A stretch of DNA of 6,329 nt from contig CANJYI010000172.1 in the NCBI GenBank assembly GCA_947478975.1, positions 1 to 6,329 of the forward strand, given 5' to 3'. Shown here piece by piece: positions 1 through 6,256 of this stretch (position 1 is the stretch's first letter; each line of letters opens with the position of its first letter). Under the pieces are notes generated by a model. The model ran no database searches and was not told where the DNA came from. It saw nothing but the letters and a program-made list of their open reading frames with translations. This DNA comes from Chthoniobacteraceae bacterium (GTDB lineage: Bacteria; Verrucomicrobiota; Verrucomicrobiia; Chthoniobacterales; Chthoniobacteraceae). The position numbers and the translations under genes were made by a program.

Positions 1-1625
1 AGGGTTGCCAGCAGCGTGAGCAGCGTCACCAGCAGGGTGAACCCCTGGTGGCGCAAAACCCAGCGTAGCCCGGCCATGTAGGCGTCGCGCACCGCATCGA
101 ACCAGCGTTCCGTCAGCTGAAAAAGCCAGCCGCGGCTGCCGTGCGTCTCAGGTTTGAGCAACCGCGAACACAGCATCGGGGTGAGGGTCAGCGAGACGAG
201 TGCGGACACGGCCACGGCGGCGCTCAGGGTGAGGGCGAACTCGCGAAACAAACGCCCCACCAAACCGGTCATGAACAGGAGGGGGATGAAGACGGCCACC
301 AGAGAAACACTCAGGGAGACGACGGTGAAGCCGATCTGGCGCGCCCCCTTCAGGGCGGCCTCCATGGGAGAATACCCCTTCTCCAGATAGCGGACGATGT
401 TCTCGATCATGACGATCGCGTCGTCCACGACGAAGCCCGTGGAGATGGTCAGCGCCATGAGGGAAAGGTTGTTGAGACTAAACCCGCCCACCTTCATCAA
501 ACCAAAGGTCCCAATGAGGGCCAGCGGCAGGGACACCCCGGGGATGACCGTCGCCCAGAACTTCCGGAGGAACACAAAGATGACGAGCACCACCAGAGCC
601 GAGGCCAGGGCCAGCGTGAACTGCACGTCCCGAACCGAGGCGCGGATGGTTTCGGTGCGATCGTTGAGAATCTCGACCTGCACCGAGGGCGGAAGACTGG
701 CGCGCAACTGGGGCAGCAACGCCTTGATGCGATCGGCGGTGCCGATGATGTTGGCGCCCGGCTGCCGCTGGACATCGAGGACGACGGACGGTTTTGCGCC
801 CACCCAGGCCCCCTGCCGGTTGTTTTCCACGTGGTCGATGACGTCCCCCACGTCGCTGACACGGATCGGTGCCCCGTTGCGATAGGCGATGACCATCGGA
901 CGGAAGCCCGCAGCGGAGGAAATCTGGTCGTTGGTCTGGATTGCGAAAGCCTGGCGCGGACCGTCGAAACTGCCCTTGGGCATGTTGATGTTTGAGGAAA
1001 CAATGGCGCTGCGCACATCCTCGAGACTCAGTCCGAGGCCCGCCAGCGAGGCGGGGTTGAGCCGGATGCGGATGGCGGGCTTCTGGCTGCCTTGGATGGT
1101 GACGAGCCCCACGCCGCCGACCTGGCTGAGCTTCTGGGCGAGAATGGTGTCGGCAAGGTCGTTGACCCGTTCGAGAGGGAGCGTTTCGGAGGAGACCCGC
1201 AGGGTGAGCACGGGTGGATCCGCGGGGTTGACCTTACTGAAAATCGGGGGGGAAGGCAGGTTGCGAGGCAACACGCCGCCGGCGATGTTGATCGCGGCCT
1301 GCACGTCCTGAGCGGCGGAATCAATGTCCCGATCGAGTCCAAATTGCAGGACGATGCTCGAATACCCAAACGAACTGACCGAAGTCATTGTTTCCAAGCC
1401 GCTGATTTGTCCGAACTGCCGCTCCAGGGGGGTGGTCACCAGCGAGGCCATCACCTCGGGGGCGGCGCCTGGGTAGGTGGTTCGCACCTCCAGCGAGGGA
1501 AAGTCGACTGCGGGCAGCGCGGAAACAGGCAGGTAGGCGTACCCCAGCGCGCCCAGCAGCACCAGCCCCACCATCAGGAGGGCCGTTGCGACGGGGCGGC
1601 GGATGAAGACCTCTGAAAAGTTCAC
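1..1625 (-). CDS. RND efflux pump inner-membrane subunit, MdtB/MdtC-like (3' part outside window)
   Basis: This is the N-terminal 541 codons of a resistance-nodulation-division transporter of the HAE-1 family (usually somewhat over 1,000 residues), a proton-driven inner-membrane pump that hands substrates to an adaptor and an outer-membrane channel. The protein begins MNFSEVFIRRPVATALLM, the typical RND cytoplasmic start and first helix, and continues with LPVSALPAVDFP and the porter-domain segment KVNPADPPVLTL, which are close to MdtB/MdtC. The transmembrane-4 motif GFVVDDAIVMIENI carries the paired proton-relay aspartates at about residues 401 and 402, so the visible part looks functional. 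FIPLLFMTGLVGRLFREFA follows. The reading frame is unbroken to the left edge. The start is a GTG overlapping the adaptor's stop codon as GTGA, which implies translational coupling. Whether it is MdtB-like or MdtC-like, and whether a second pump gene follows as in mdtABC, cannot be decided from half a protein. Substrates are unknown. Confidence 0.95.
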   Translation of the reverse strand, partial: MNFSEVFIRRPVATALLMVGLVLLGALGYAYLPVSALPAVDFPSLEVRTTYPGAAPEVMASLVTTPLERQFGQISGLETMTSVSSFGYSSIVLQFGLDRDIDSAAQDVQAAINIAGGVLPRNLPSPPIFSKVNPADPPVLTLRVSSETLPLERVNDLADTILAQKLSQVGGVGLVTIQGSQKPAIRIRLNPASLAGLGLSLEDVRSAIVSSNINMPKGSFDGPRQAFAIQTNDQISSAAGFRPMVIAYRNGAPIRVSDVGDVIDHVENNRQGAWVGAKPSVVLDVQRQPGANIIGTADRIKALLPQLRASLPPSVQVEILNDRTETIRASVRDVQFTLALASALVVLVIFVFLRKFWATVIPGVSLPLALIGTFGLMKVGGFSLNNLSLMALTISTGFVVDDAIVMIENIVRYLEKGYSPMEAALKGARQIGFTVVSLSVSLVAVFIPLLFMTGLVGRLFREFALTLSAAVAVSALVSLTLTPMLCSRLLKPETHGSRGWLFQLTERWFDAVRDAYMAGLRWVLRHQGFTLLVTLLTLLAT

Positions 1626-2872
1626 GGACGCGCCTTGGAATTACCGCCCTCGGCCATGCGCTTGCGGGCGTCTTCCGCCCCCTTCCCGGTGCCCTCGACC
1701 GGACGCACTTTGCTTCCCGGCTGAAGCCGGTAATGGCCGTCGAGCACCACCCGCTCGCCCGGCTCCAGACCAGAGTCAATAAGGGCAAGCCCGTCCTCGA
1801 TTCGCCCCACCTGGAGCGGACGCATCTGGGCGGTGTCCTCGGCTGAGACGACAAACGCGAAGGCCCCCGCCGGCCCGCGCTGCACCGCCTGTGCGGGGAC
1901 GACCGTCGCGCCCTTGCGCACTTCCAGCCTGAGGCGGACGTTCACAAACTGCCCCGGCCAGAGCTCCAGACTCTCGTTGGCAAAGGTCGCCTTCAACCGA
2001 AGCGTGCCGGTCGTGGAGTCAATCTGGTTGTCGATCACACTGAGGACGCCCTCCGCCAGCCGGGAGACGTTGTCGCGCCCAAGGGCCACCACGCTAAGGG
2101 GGCCCTTTTGCGCCTCGGCGCGGATGGCCTGGGCGTATTGTTCGCTCAGGGTGAAGACCACCGAAAGGGGGCGCAGCTGGGTCACCACCACCAAACCGCC
2201 GGTGTCCTGGACCCGCACCACATTGCCCTCGTCAAGCAGCCGGATTCCGGCGCGCCCACTGATGGGGGAGCGAATCGTGGCGTATCCCAGCTGGACCTGT
2301 GCGGCCTCGATAGCGGCGTCGTCTGCTTTGAGCGTGGCCTCCAGTTGCTCGACCAGGGAGCGCTGGGTGTCGGCCTTTTGGGCGGTGCCCGCCTTTTCGG
2401 CAAGGAGGGCCAGATCCCGCTCCAAATCCCGTTTGGCGTTGGCCAACAGAGACTCGTTCTGTTTGCGCCGCGCCAAGGTCTGGTCCAGGGCCGCTTGAAA
2501 CGGCCGAGGGTCGATCTGCGCGAGAATCTCGCCGGCCTTCACGTCCTGGCCTTCGCTGAAGGCGACCCGTTCGAGTTGGCCGTCGATGCGCGAGCGGATG
2601 GTCACCGTGTTAAAACCCTGCACGTTGCCGAGGCCGTTAAGGTGGATGGGCACATCGCGCGACTCCGCCAACACCAGAACGACGGGGACCGGCGGGAGCC
2701 CTTCAGTCCCCCGCCCCGCTGCGGCGCCGGACGTTTCCTTGGCGTGGGCGGCCGGCTTTTGAGCGCCACCGCTCAAAGCGCCTGCCCAAGCGGGGAGCGG
2801 GTGGCCATGGGAATACCACCAGGCCCCGCCTCCGGAGCAGAGCAGCAACAACAGCAGAAAGAGTTTTTTCAT
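1622..2872 (-). CDS. mdtA: RND periplasmic adaptor (membrane fusion protein), MdtA-like
   Basis: A 416-residue adaptor that would link the downstream RND pump to an outer-membrane channel across the periplasm. Residues 4-20 form a hydrophobic signal or anchor, followed by a Pro/Ala/Gly-rich linker to about residue 60. The barrel-sandwich (lipoyl-like) halves are seen as IRSRIDGQLERVAFSEGQDV with AGEILAQIDPRPF (about 92-125) and IRSPISGRAGIRLLDEGNVV (about 200-219). The helical hairpin between them covers about 126-195 (Gln/Ala/Lys/Leu-rich). The beta-barrel part VVVTQLRPLSVVFTL (228-242) and the segment DNQIDSTTGTLRLKATF (281-297) closely follow the MdtA pattern, and the membrane-proximal domain ends near LDGHYRLQPGSKV. 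Cys12 follows LLLLL, not a normal lipobox, so a membrane anchor is more likely than a lipoprotein. No Shine-Dalgarno lies before the ATG, but the signal sequence starts there. It is the first gene of the efflux operon. The family call is firm; exact orthology to E. coli mdtA is inferred from motif similarity. Confidence 0.92.
   Translation of the reverse strand: MKKLFLLLLLLCSGGGAWWYSHGHPLPAWAGALSGGAQKPAAHAKETSGAAAGRGTEGLPPVPVVLVLAESRDVPIHLNGLGNVQGFNTVTIRSRIDGQLERVAFSEGQDVKAGEILAQIDPRPFQAALDQTLARRKQNESLLANAKRDLERDLALLAEKAGTAQKADTQRSLVEQLEATLKADDAAIEAAQVQLGYATIRSPISGRAGIRLLDEGNVVRVQDTGGLVVVTQLRPLSVVFTLSEQYAQAIRAEAQKGPLSVVALGRDNVSRLAEGVLSVIDNQIDSTTGTLRLKATFANESLELWPGQFVNVRLRLEVRKGATVVPAQAVQRGPAGAFAFVVSAEDTAQMRPLQVGRIEDGLALIDSGLEPGERVVLDGHYRLQPGSKVRPVEGTGKGAEDARKRMAEGGNSKARP
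1623..1636 (-). promoter_or_regulatory. Ribosome binding site and GTGA stop-start overlap deciding the RND start
   Basis: On the minus strand AAGG (1636-1633) lies 7 bases before a GTG codon (1625-1623) whose last two bases belong to the TGA stop of the adaptor gene (1624-1622). The GTG opens directly into the conserved RND N-terminus, which fixes the start. The 4-base overlap suggests that ribosomes finishing the adaptor re-initiate on the pump. This is the only gene in the window with a recognisable Shine-Dalgarno-like sequence. Confidence 0.65.
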
Positions 2873-3035
2873 CCGGCGAAAGGGGTGGCAGGCGGCTGCA
2901 AAAAGGCGCGCCTACGTAATAAAACCCTGCTTGCGCCACAAGCGCAGTGCAATTCTGCAACTACGATACATCCAAACGCCTTTCGCGCCCCGAAATCTCA
3001 GTCCCTTATTTCCCAGACTTCCCCAGCCGCCTTGA
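2873..3035. promoter_or_regulatory. Divergent intergenic region between efflux operon and TMEM14-like gene
   Basis: This 163-base spacer must hold the promoters for both directions, but no strong consensus -35/-10 pair stands out. Small symmetric elements are visible: GCTTG-CGCCA-CAAGC (2929-2943), GCAG-(7)-CTGC (2944-2958) and the self-complementary GGCGCGCC (2905-2912). TACGAT at 2962-2967 is a possible -10 for the plus strand without a matching -35. RND operons are often controlled by TetR- or MarR-type repressors binding such dyads, but no regulator gene is present in the window, so an operator assignment is only a suggestion. No Shine-Dalgarno sequence precedes either flanking start codon. 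Confidence 0.35.
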
Positions 3036-3374
3036 ATGCGCTATGGGTTGGCAATGCTCACAGCCGCCCGCCTCTACTTTTTTGTCTTCGCAGCCTTCAC
3101 AGCCGCCGGCGGGTTGATGGGTTTCATCAAAGCGCAAAGCAAGGCTTCGCTGATTGCCGGGGTCCTTTCCGGACTGCTTTTGGCCACTTCCGGCTACCTG
3201 ATTCCGGTCAAGACGACTCCCGGGCTGGTGATGGGCTTGGTGGTATCGCTGCTTCTGTTGGGCCGGTTTCTTCCGGCCTACCTCAAAAAGGGCGTCGCCA
3301 TGCCGGCCATTCCAATGATCATTCTGAGCGTGGTGGGGATCGTGTTCGCCATTGTCGCTCTGGTGAAACGGTAG
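3036..3374 (+). CDS. Small four-helix membrane protein, TMEM14 (UPF0136) family
   Basis: A 112-residue integral membrane protein with four predicted helices at about residues 9-30, 37-56, 61-78 and 92-110, separated by short loops. The sequence GGLMGFIKAQSKASLIAGV (25-43), a following Gly-rich second helix, and a third helix ending in GRFLPAYLKKG fit the TMEM14/UPF0136 pattern (GG-x-x-G-[YF]-x-K-A-x-S-x-x-S-L-I-A-G). Eukaryotic members include TMEM14C, linked to mitochondrial porphyrin transport, and chloroplast FAX proteins, linked to fatty-acid export. The role in bacteria is not established, and I do not assign a substrate. Two in-frame ATGs are possible, at 3036 and 3054. The later one, giving MLTAARLYFF, keeps the whole first helix, and neither has a clear ribosome site. 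The gene is divergent from the efflux operon and 64 bases upstream of the GH75-like lipoprotein gene, so co-transcription with the latter is possible. Confidence 0.8.
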   Translation: MRYGLAMLTAARLYFFVFAAFTAAGGLMGFIKAQSKASLIAGVLSGLLLATSGYLIPVKTTPGLVMGLVVSLLLLGRFLPAYLKKGVAMPAIPMIILSVVGIVFAIVALVKR

Positions 3375-3438
3375 CGGCACGGGCGGCACTCTGCCGGCGC
3401 CCCCCGCCCTGAACCGCCCGCCCACTTCAAATCCAACG

Positions 3439-4746
3439 ATGCGCCGACCGCCCCCGGCCTCCTGCTTTCTGGCGCTGCTTTCCGCTGCGACCGCTCTGGC
3501 GGGTTGCCGCAAGAGCCCCCCAGCCGAGGAAGCAAAGACGCCGCCGCCGCAGGAAGAACCCGCCGCCGAGCCGGTTCCCCCGGTGCCCCCGCCACCGGGC
3601 CCCATCACCATTCCGTACAAGAAGCTGGATACGGCAAAGCTCTTCAGCGGCATTACGCTCAAGACCACTTTTTCTGCGGAGTTGGGCGCCAGCGCTTCTG
3701 TAGAGCGCAAAGATCCCTCCAGCTACGAGCTGGACCTGCAACTCCGGGTGCGGGTGCCCAAGGCCCACCAGAGCATGGAGGAGTTGCTGCAGCTCAACCC
3801 CGATCTGGGCACTGCCCTGCCGGAACTGGCGCAGTTGCTGGAAAGCGCCAAGGTCTCGCCGCTCTACGAGGAGTTTTACCAGAGAAAAGTGGCCAGTTTG
3901 CAAAGCAACCTGACACGGCTCGACGCGCTTTTAAGCCGGCACAATTTTTTCGACATTGAAACCATTCTGGAACTGGAGTCCCCCCTGACCAAGCGGCGGG
4001 CGCTGCTGATCCAGTCTGACATGGACGTGGACACGGACGGCTCCGATGGAGACCGCGTGTCCACAGTGGAAGGGGTGAGCACCACCTTCCAGCCCTTCAC
4101 CAGCTACCGCTGGCCCAAGGTGACCGCAAAACCCAACCCGTTTCTCACCATTTGGGAAAAACGGCTGAAAGACGCGGAAAAGGAACTCGGGGGTCCAAAC
4201 CTCACCCCCGTCCGCCAGAAGGAACTCCAGGAGCTCCGCGCCAATCTCAAAAACGAGATCTCACAGCTGAAGAAGAGCAGTTTTCTGGTCGGAAGCGTCG
4301 ATCCCTTTGTGGTGCTGCCCCTGCCCGTTGTTTCGAGGAAAGAGGGGCAAGCGGCGGCGAAAATCGGGGACTACTGCGTGGTCGTCCATGGCGGACGCCT
4401 GTTTCCGGCCGTGGTGGGGGACGCCGGGCCGAGTGTGAAATCCGGCGAGGGCTCGCTGCGGTTGTGCCGTGAAATCAGCGCGCGCGCAAATCTAGCCAAC
4501 CGGGCGGAGAGCGACTTGAAGGTGACCTACCTGATTTTCCCCAACACAGCGGAACCCAACCGTGCCGCGCCTGCTCTGGAAAAGTGGTGGATCCAATGCG
4601 ACCAGCTGCTTGGCGAGATTGGAGGCTACCGTGGGGAACTCGCCTATTGGGAAGATCTGACCAAGCCCAAACCGGCGCCGCCGCCGTGGGATCCGAAATT
4701 TATCGGCCCCTCCCCCGAGTTTTACGGCCCGCCTGCCCCCCGTTGA
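3439..4746 (+). CDS. Lipoprotein with GH75 chitosanase-like domain
   Basis: A 435-residue predicted lipoprotein. An n/h-region leads to the lipobox LAGC, giving Cys23 as the lipidated residue, followed by a Pro/Glu/Ala-rich linker to about residue 56. The acidic motif DMDVDTDGSDGDR (194-206), the strand PFVVLPLPVV (289-298), GDYCVVVHGGRLFPAVVGD (310-328) and SGEGSLRLC (335-343) reproduce the order and pattern of fungal and bacterial GH75 chitosanases (DMDID-CDG, then YVV, then V-x-x-NGK-x-[FY]-x-x-x-GD, then GE-[AG]-S). Asp328 and Glu337 sit where mutagenesis of a Fusarium GH75 enzyme, as I recall it, placed the essential acid pair. Residues 236-282, rich in Lys/Glu/Leu/Gln, look like a coiled-coil insertion between the acidic motif and the beta core. 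An additional 130-residue region precedes the domain, and the C-terminus is Pro-rich. The likely place is the envelope, tethered to a membrane. Hydrolysis of chitosan or a related aminosugar polymer is inferred. dprA follows 4 bases after the stop. No Shine-Dalgarno is visible. Confidence 0.8.
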   Translation: MRRPPPASCFLALLSAATALAGCRKSPPAEEAKTPPPQEEPAAEPVPPVPPPPGPITIPYKKLDTAKLFSGITLKTTFSAELGASASVERKDPSSYELDLQLRVRVPKAHQSMEELLQLNPDLGTALPELAQLLESAKVSPLYEEFYQRKVASLQSNLTRLDALLSRHNFFDIETILELESPLTKRRALLIQSDMDVDTDGSDGDRVSTVEGVSTTFQPFTSYRWPKVTAKPNPFLTIWEKRLKDAEKELGGPNLTPVRQKELQELRANLKNEISQLKKSSFLVGSVDPFVVLPLPVVSRKEGQAAAKIGDYCVVVHGGRLFPAVVGDAGPSVKSGEGSLRLCREISARANLANRAESDLKVTYLIFPNTAEPNRAAPALEKWWIQCDQLLGEIGGYRGELAYWEDLTKPKPAPPPWDPKFIGPSPEFYGPPAPR

Positions 4747-4750
4747 GCCG

Positions 4751-5857
4751 ATGCCAGTAGGGATGAACGAGGACATCGCCCTGCTTGCACTTCATTTGGT
4801 TCCCAATCTTGGTCCGGTTAAAATCCGGAGGCTGCTGGCTGAGATCGGCCCAGCGGAAAGCGTTTTGAACGCCACCTCGGCGCAGCTGCGTAGGATAAAC
4901 GGCATCTCCACCGAATTGGACATTGGCATTCGCTCGGCCGCCACCGACGGCGTCGCACAGCGGGAAATGGACCGACTCGAAAGCCACGGCGGCTGGTTGC
5001 TGACGGAAAACCATCCCTTCTACCCTAAGCCGCTGCACCAACTGCACAACGCCCCGGTGCTCTTGGAAGCCTTGGGCACACTCACGGAGGCCGACCGTCA
5101 CGCCATCAGCATTGTCGGCTCCCGGCACTGTTCCTTTTACGGAATGGAGACGACCAAGCACTTCAGTTTCCGGCTGGCATCGGCCGGGCTCACGATCGTG
5201 TCCGGTCTCGCCAGGGGAATCGACACCGCGGCCCACCAGGCCGCGCTCGCCGCCAAGGGCAGAACCATCGCCGTCATAGGGTCTGGCATCGGACAGCTTT
5301 ACCCGCGAGAGAACCAGGCCCTTGCGCAGCGCATTACCAAACAAGGCGCCATTCTAAGCGAGTTCCCGTTTGATTCGCCCCCCAACCCCCAGACCTTTCC
5401 CTACCGCAACCGCATCGTGGCGGGCTGGAGCATGGATCTGTTGGTGGTGGAGGCCGGCGAAAAAAGTGGGGCGCTGATCACAGCCAACCTCGCCACGGAC
5501 CAGGGCAGGCAGGTTTACGCGATCCCCGGACCGATTGACCGGGAGTCGTCCGCAGGAACAAACCGCCTCATCCAACAGGGCGCCAAGCTGGTCACTTGTG
5601 CGGAGGACATCCTAGAGGAGCTCCAAGAACTCTTCCGCCATGCGGGGAATGGGTCACGCGGCGACAGCCTGCCTGCGCTTCCCCTTCCCCCCGAGGAGAC
5701 GATCCTTCTTGAGGCGCTCGCCACTGGGGAGCGGTCCCTGGAAGAGCTCATTTCCAACAGCGGGCTCAGCCCAGCCCAGACGATCGCCTCCCTGCTCTCG
5801 CTTGAACTCAAGCAACGCGTCCGCCCCATGCCCGGCCAGTGGTTCGCCCGAACCTGA
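4751..5857 (+). CDS. dprA: DNA-processing protein DprA (Smf)
   Basis: A 368-residue cytoplasmic DprA, which binds incoming single-stranded DNA during natural transformation and loads RecA on it. Domains in order: an N-terminal helix-hairpin-helix/SAM-like region (about 8-60, HLVPNLGPVKIRRLLAEIG); the Rossmann-like DNA-binding core, with IVGSRHCSFYG (121-131), SGLARGIDTAAH (151-162), AVIGSGIGQLYPREN (174-188), FPYRNRIVAG (216-225), VVEAGEKSGALITA (232-245) and the Pro-Gly-rich VYAIPGPIDRESSAGTN (255-271); and a C-terminal winged-helix domain (about 312-366). All signature motifs are intact and the length is normal for the family. The ATG at 4751 is 4 bases after the lipoprotein stop. A second ATG at 4763 (residue 5) is equally possible, as neither has a well-spaced ribosome site. 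The spacing suggests translation coupled to the GH75-like gene. DprA is very widespread and by itself does not prove competence. Confidence 0.97.
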   Translation: MPVGMNEDIALLALHLVPNLGPVKIRRLLAEIGPAESVLNATSAQLRRINGISTELDIGIRSAATDGVAQREMDRLESHGGWLLTENHPFYPKPLHQLHNAPVLLEALGTLTEADRHAISIVGSRHCSFYGMETTKHFSFRLASAGLTIVSGLARGIDTAAHQAALAAKGRTIAVIGSGIGQLYPRENQALAQRITKQGAILSEFPFDSPPNPQTFPYRNRIVAGWSMDLLVVEAGEKSGALITANLATDQGRQVYAIPGPIDRESSAGTNRLIQQGAKLVTCAEDILEELQELFRHAGNGSRGDSLPALPLPPEETILLEALATGERSLEELISNSGLSPAQTIASLLSLELKQRVRPMPGQWFART

Positions 5858-5916
5858 GCGCCCTGCACAAAGCCTCAGAAAAAGTCCTCCAAGGCGGGCC
5901 CAGACTGGGACGCATC

Positions 5917-5933
5917 GGGCGGCAAGTTCGCCC
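5917..5933 (+). terminator. Weak hairpin after dprA
   Basis: GGGCG (5917-5921) and CGCCC (5929-5933) can pair around a 7-base loop, 60 bases after the dprA stop. No proper T-run follows (only CACTTTCC), so it is at best a poor intrinsic terminator. It may be only a chance GC-rich dyad. Confidence 0.2.
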
Positions 5934-5953
5934 CACTTTCCACCAATAATAAG

Positions 5954-5981
5954 TTGCAGAACCAATCTGCGTTTGTATCTT
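5954..5981 (+). promoter_or_regulatory. Candidate promoter of the tRNA-Leu gene
   Basis: TTGCAG (5954-5959) and TATCTT (5976-5981) are separated by 16 bases and resemble sigma-70 -35 (3 of 6) and -10 (4 of 6) elements. Transcription would start near 5988, giving a leader of under 30 bases before the tRNA, a usual distance. The local A+T content is higher than in the genes. The match is weak and rests mostly on position. Confidence 0.35.
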
Positions 5982-5998
5982 TGAATTTCCTGCGTTTG
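5967..5998 (+). repeat. 9-base direct repeat CTGCGTTTG, two copies 23 bases apart
   Basis: CTGCGTTTG occurs at 5967-5975 and exactly again at 5990-5998. The first copy begins with the 3' arm of a small hairpin, GCAGA-ACCAA-TCTGC (5956-5970). The second forms most of the 5' arm and loop of another, TCCTGC-GTTTG-GCAGGA (5988-6004). Both overlap the candidate tRNA promoter and leader. The role is unknown; a regulator site or leader RNA structure are options, and chance is not excluded. Confidence 0.5.
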
Positions 5999-6014
5999 GC
6001 AGGATTTAAGGAAG

Positions 6015-6097
6015 GCCGAAGTGGCGGAATGGCAGACGCGCTAGACTCAAAATCTGGTATCCGTGAGGGTGTGTGGGTTCGAGTCCCACCTTCGGTA
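6015..6097 (+). tRNA. tRNA-Leu (anticodon CAA)
   Basis: A class II tRNA of 83 bases decoding the UUG leucine codon. The acceptor arm GCCGAAG (6015-6021) pairs with CTTCGGT (6090-6096). The first pair is a G-U wobble, the others are canonical. The D arm uses GCG (6024-6026) with CGC (6037-6039). The anticodon stem CTAGA/TCTGG (6041-6045/6053-6057) encloses loop CTCAAAA with CAA at 6048-6050. The long variable arm ATCC-GTGA-GGGT (6059-6070) is typical for leucine. The T arm is GTGGG-TTCGAGT-CCCAC (6073-6089). The discriminator base is A6097, the leucine identity base, and CCA is not encoded, so it must be added by the CCA-adding enzyme. Confidence 0.97.
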
Positions 6098-6119
6098 CTC
6101 TTCTCTCAGCGAGAGGGAG
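6098..6119 (+). terminator. Hairpin directly after the tRNA, possible terminator or processing signal
   Basis: CTCTC (6103-6107), loop AGC, GAGAG (6111-6115) form a perfect 5-base stem. CTC (6098-6100) and GAG (6117-6119) can extend it across a small internal loop. It begins directly after the discriminator base, where a terminator or 3'-trailer hairpin would be expected. No T-run follows, so intrinsic termination is doubtful; it could guide 3'-end processing. Confidence 0.35.
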
Positions 6120-6191
6120 TCAGGCGAGAATGACAGCCTCTAAAAAGACAAAGTCATAGACAGCCGTCCCACAGGAAGGACGTGGCAGGGT

Positions 6192-6256
6192 AAAAAAAGT
6201 TGGGCTGGAGAAAGGATCCCTACCACTCAGTAGGGGTGTGAACCAAAAACCAGCCC
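6192..6256 (-). terminator. Nested inverted repeat with T7 run, probable terminator of the edge gene
   Basis: Read on the minus strand, GGGCTGG (6256-6250) pairs perfectly with CCAGCCC (6208-6202), followed two bases later by C and seven T (6199-6192). The 41-base interval holds a second perfect stem, CCCTAC-TGAGTG-GTAGGG (6235-6218). The outer stem plus T-run has the form of an intrinsic terminator with an unusually long, structured loop. The upstream arm lies inside the coding sequence and the inner stem contains the TAG stop codon. The polarity agrees with the minus-strand reading frame ending here. The long loop reduces confidence. Confidence 0.45.

Noticed and set aside
141..995. Plus-strand open frame of 284 codons over the RND gene
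   Set aside because: It is antisense to conserved RND motifs and is full of Asp, Gly, Arg, His and Gln in low-complexity runs, typical for the shadow of a GC-rich gene.
2839..2841. Cys12 of the adaptor as a lipoprotein attachment site
   Set aside because: The residues before it are all Leu; a small residue at -1 (Gly, Ala or Ser) is expected for lipoprotein signal peptidase. A membrane anchor fits better, as in E. coli MdtA.
2108..3412. Plus-strand open frame of 434 codons across the adaptor gene and the spacer
   Set aside because: It lies antisense to a clearly recognised MdtA-type adaptor and out of frame with the TMEM14-like gene. Its Gly/Gln/Arg/His-rich translation has no domain character; long antisense frames are common in GC-rich DNA.
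3375..3438. GC-rich inverted repeat GGGCGG/CCGCCC (3381-3386 and 3404-3409) as a terminator between the TMEM14-like and lipoprotein genes
   Set aside because: The loop is long (17 bases) and no T-run follows; such dyads arise easily in this GC-rich spacer.
3006..3710. Minus-strand open frame of 234 codons opposite the TMEM14-like and lipoprotein genes
   Set aside because: It is antisense to two supported genes, rich in Gly/Gln/His, and has no recognisable motif.
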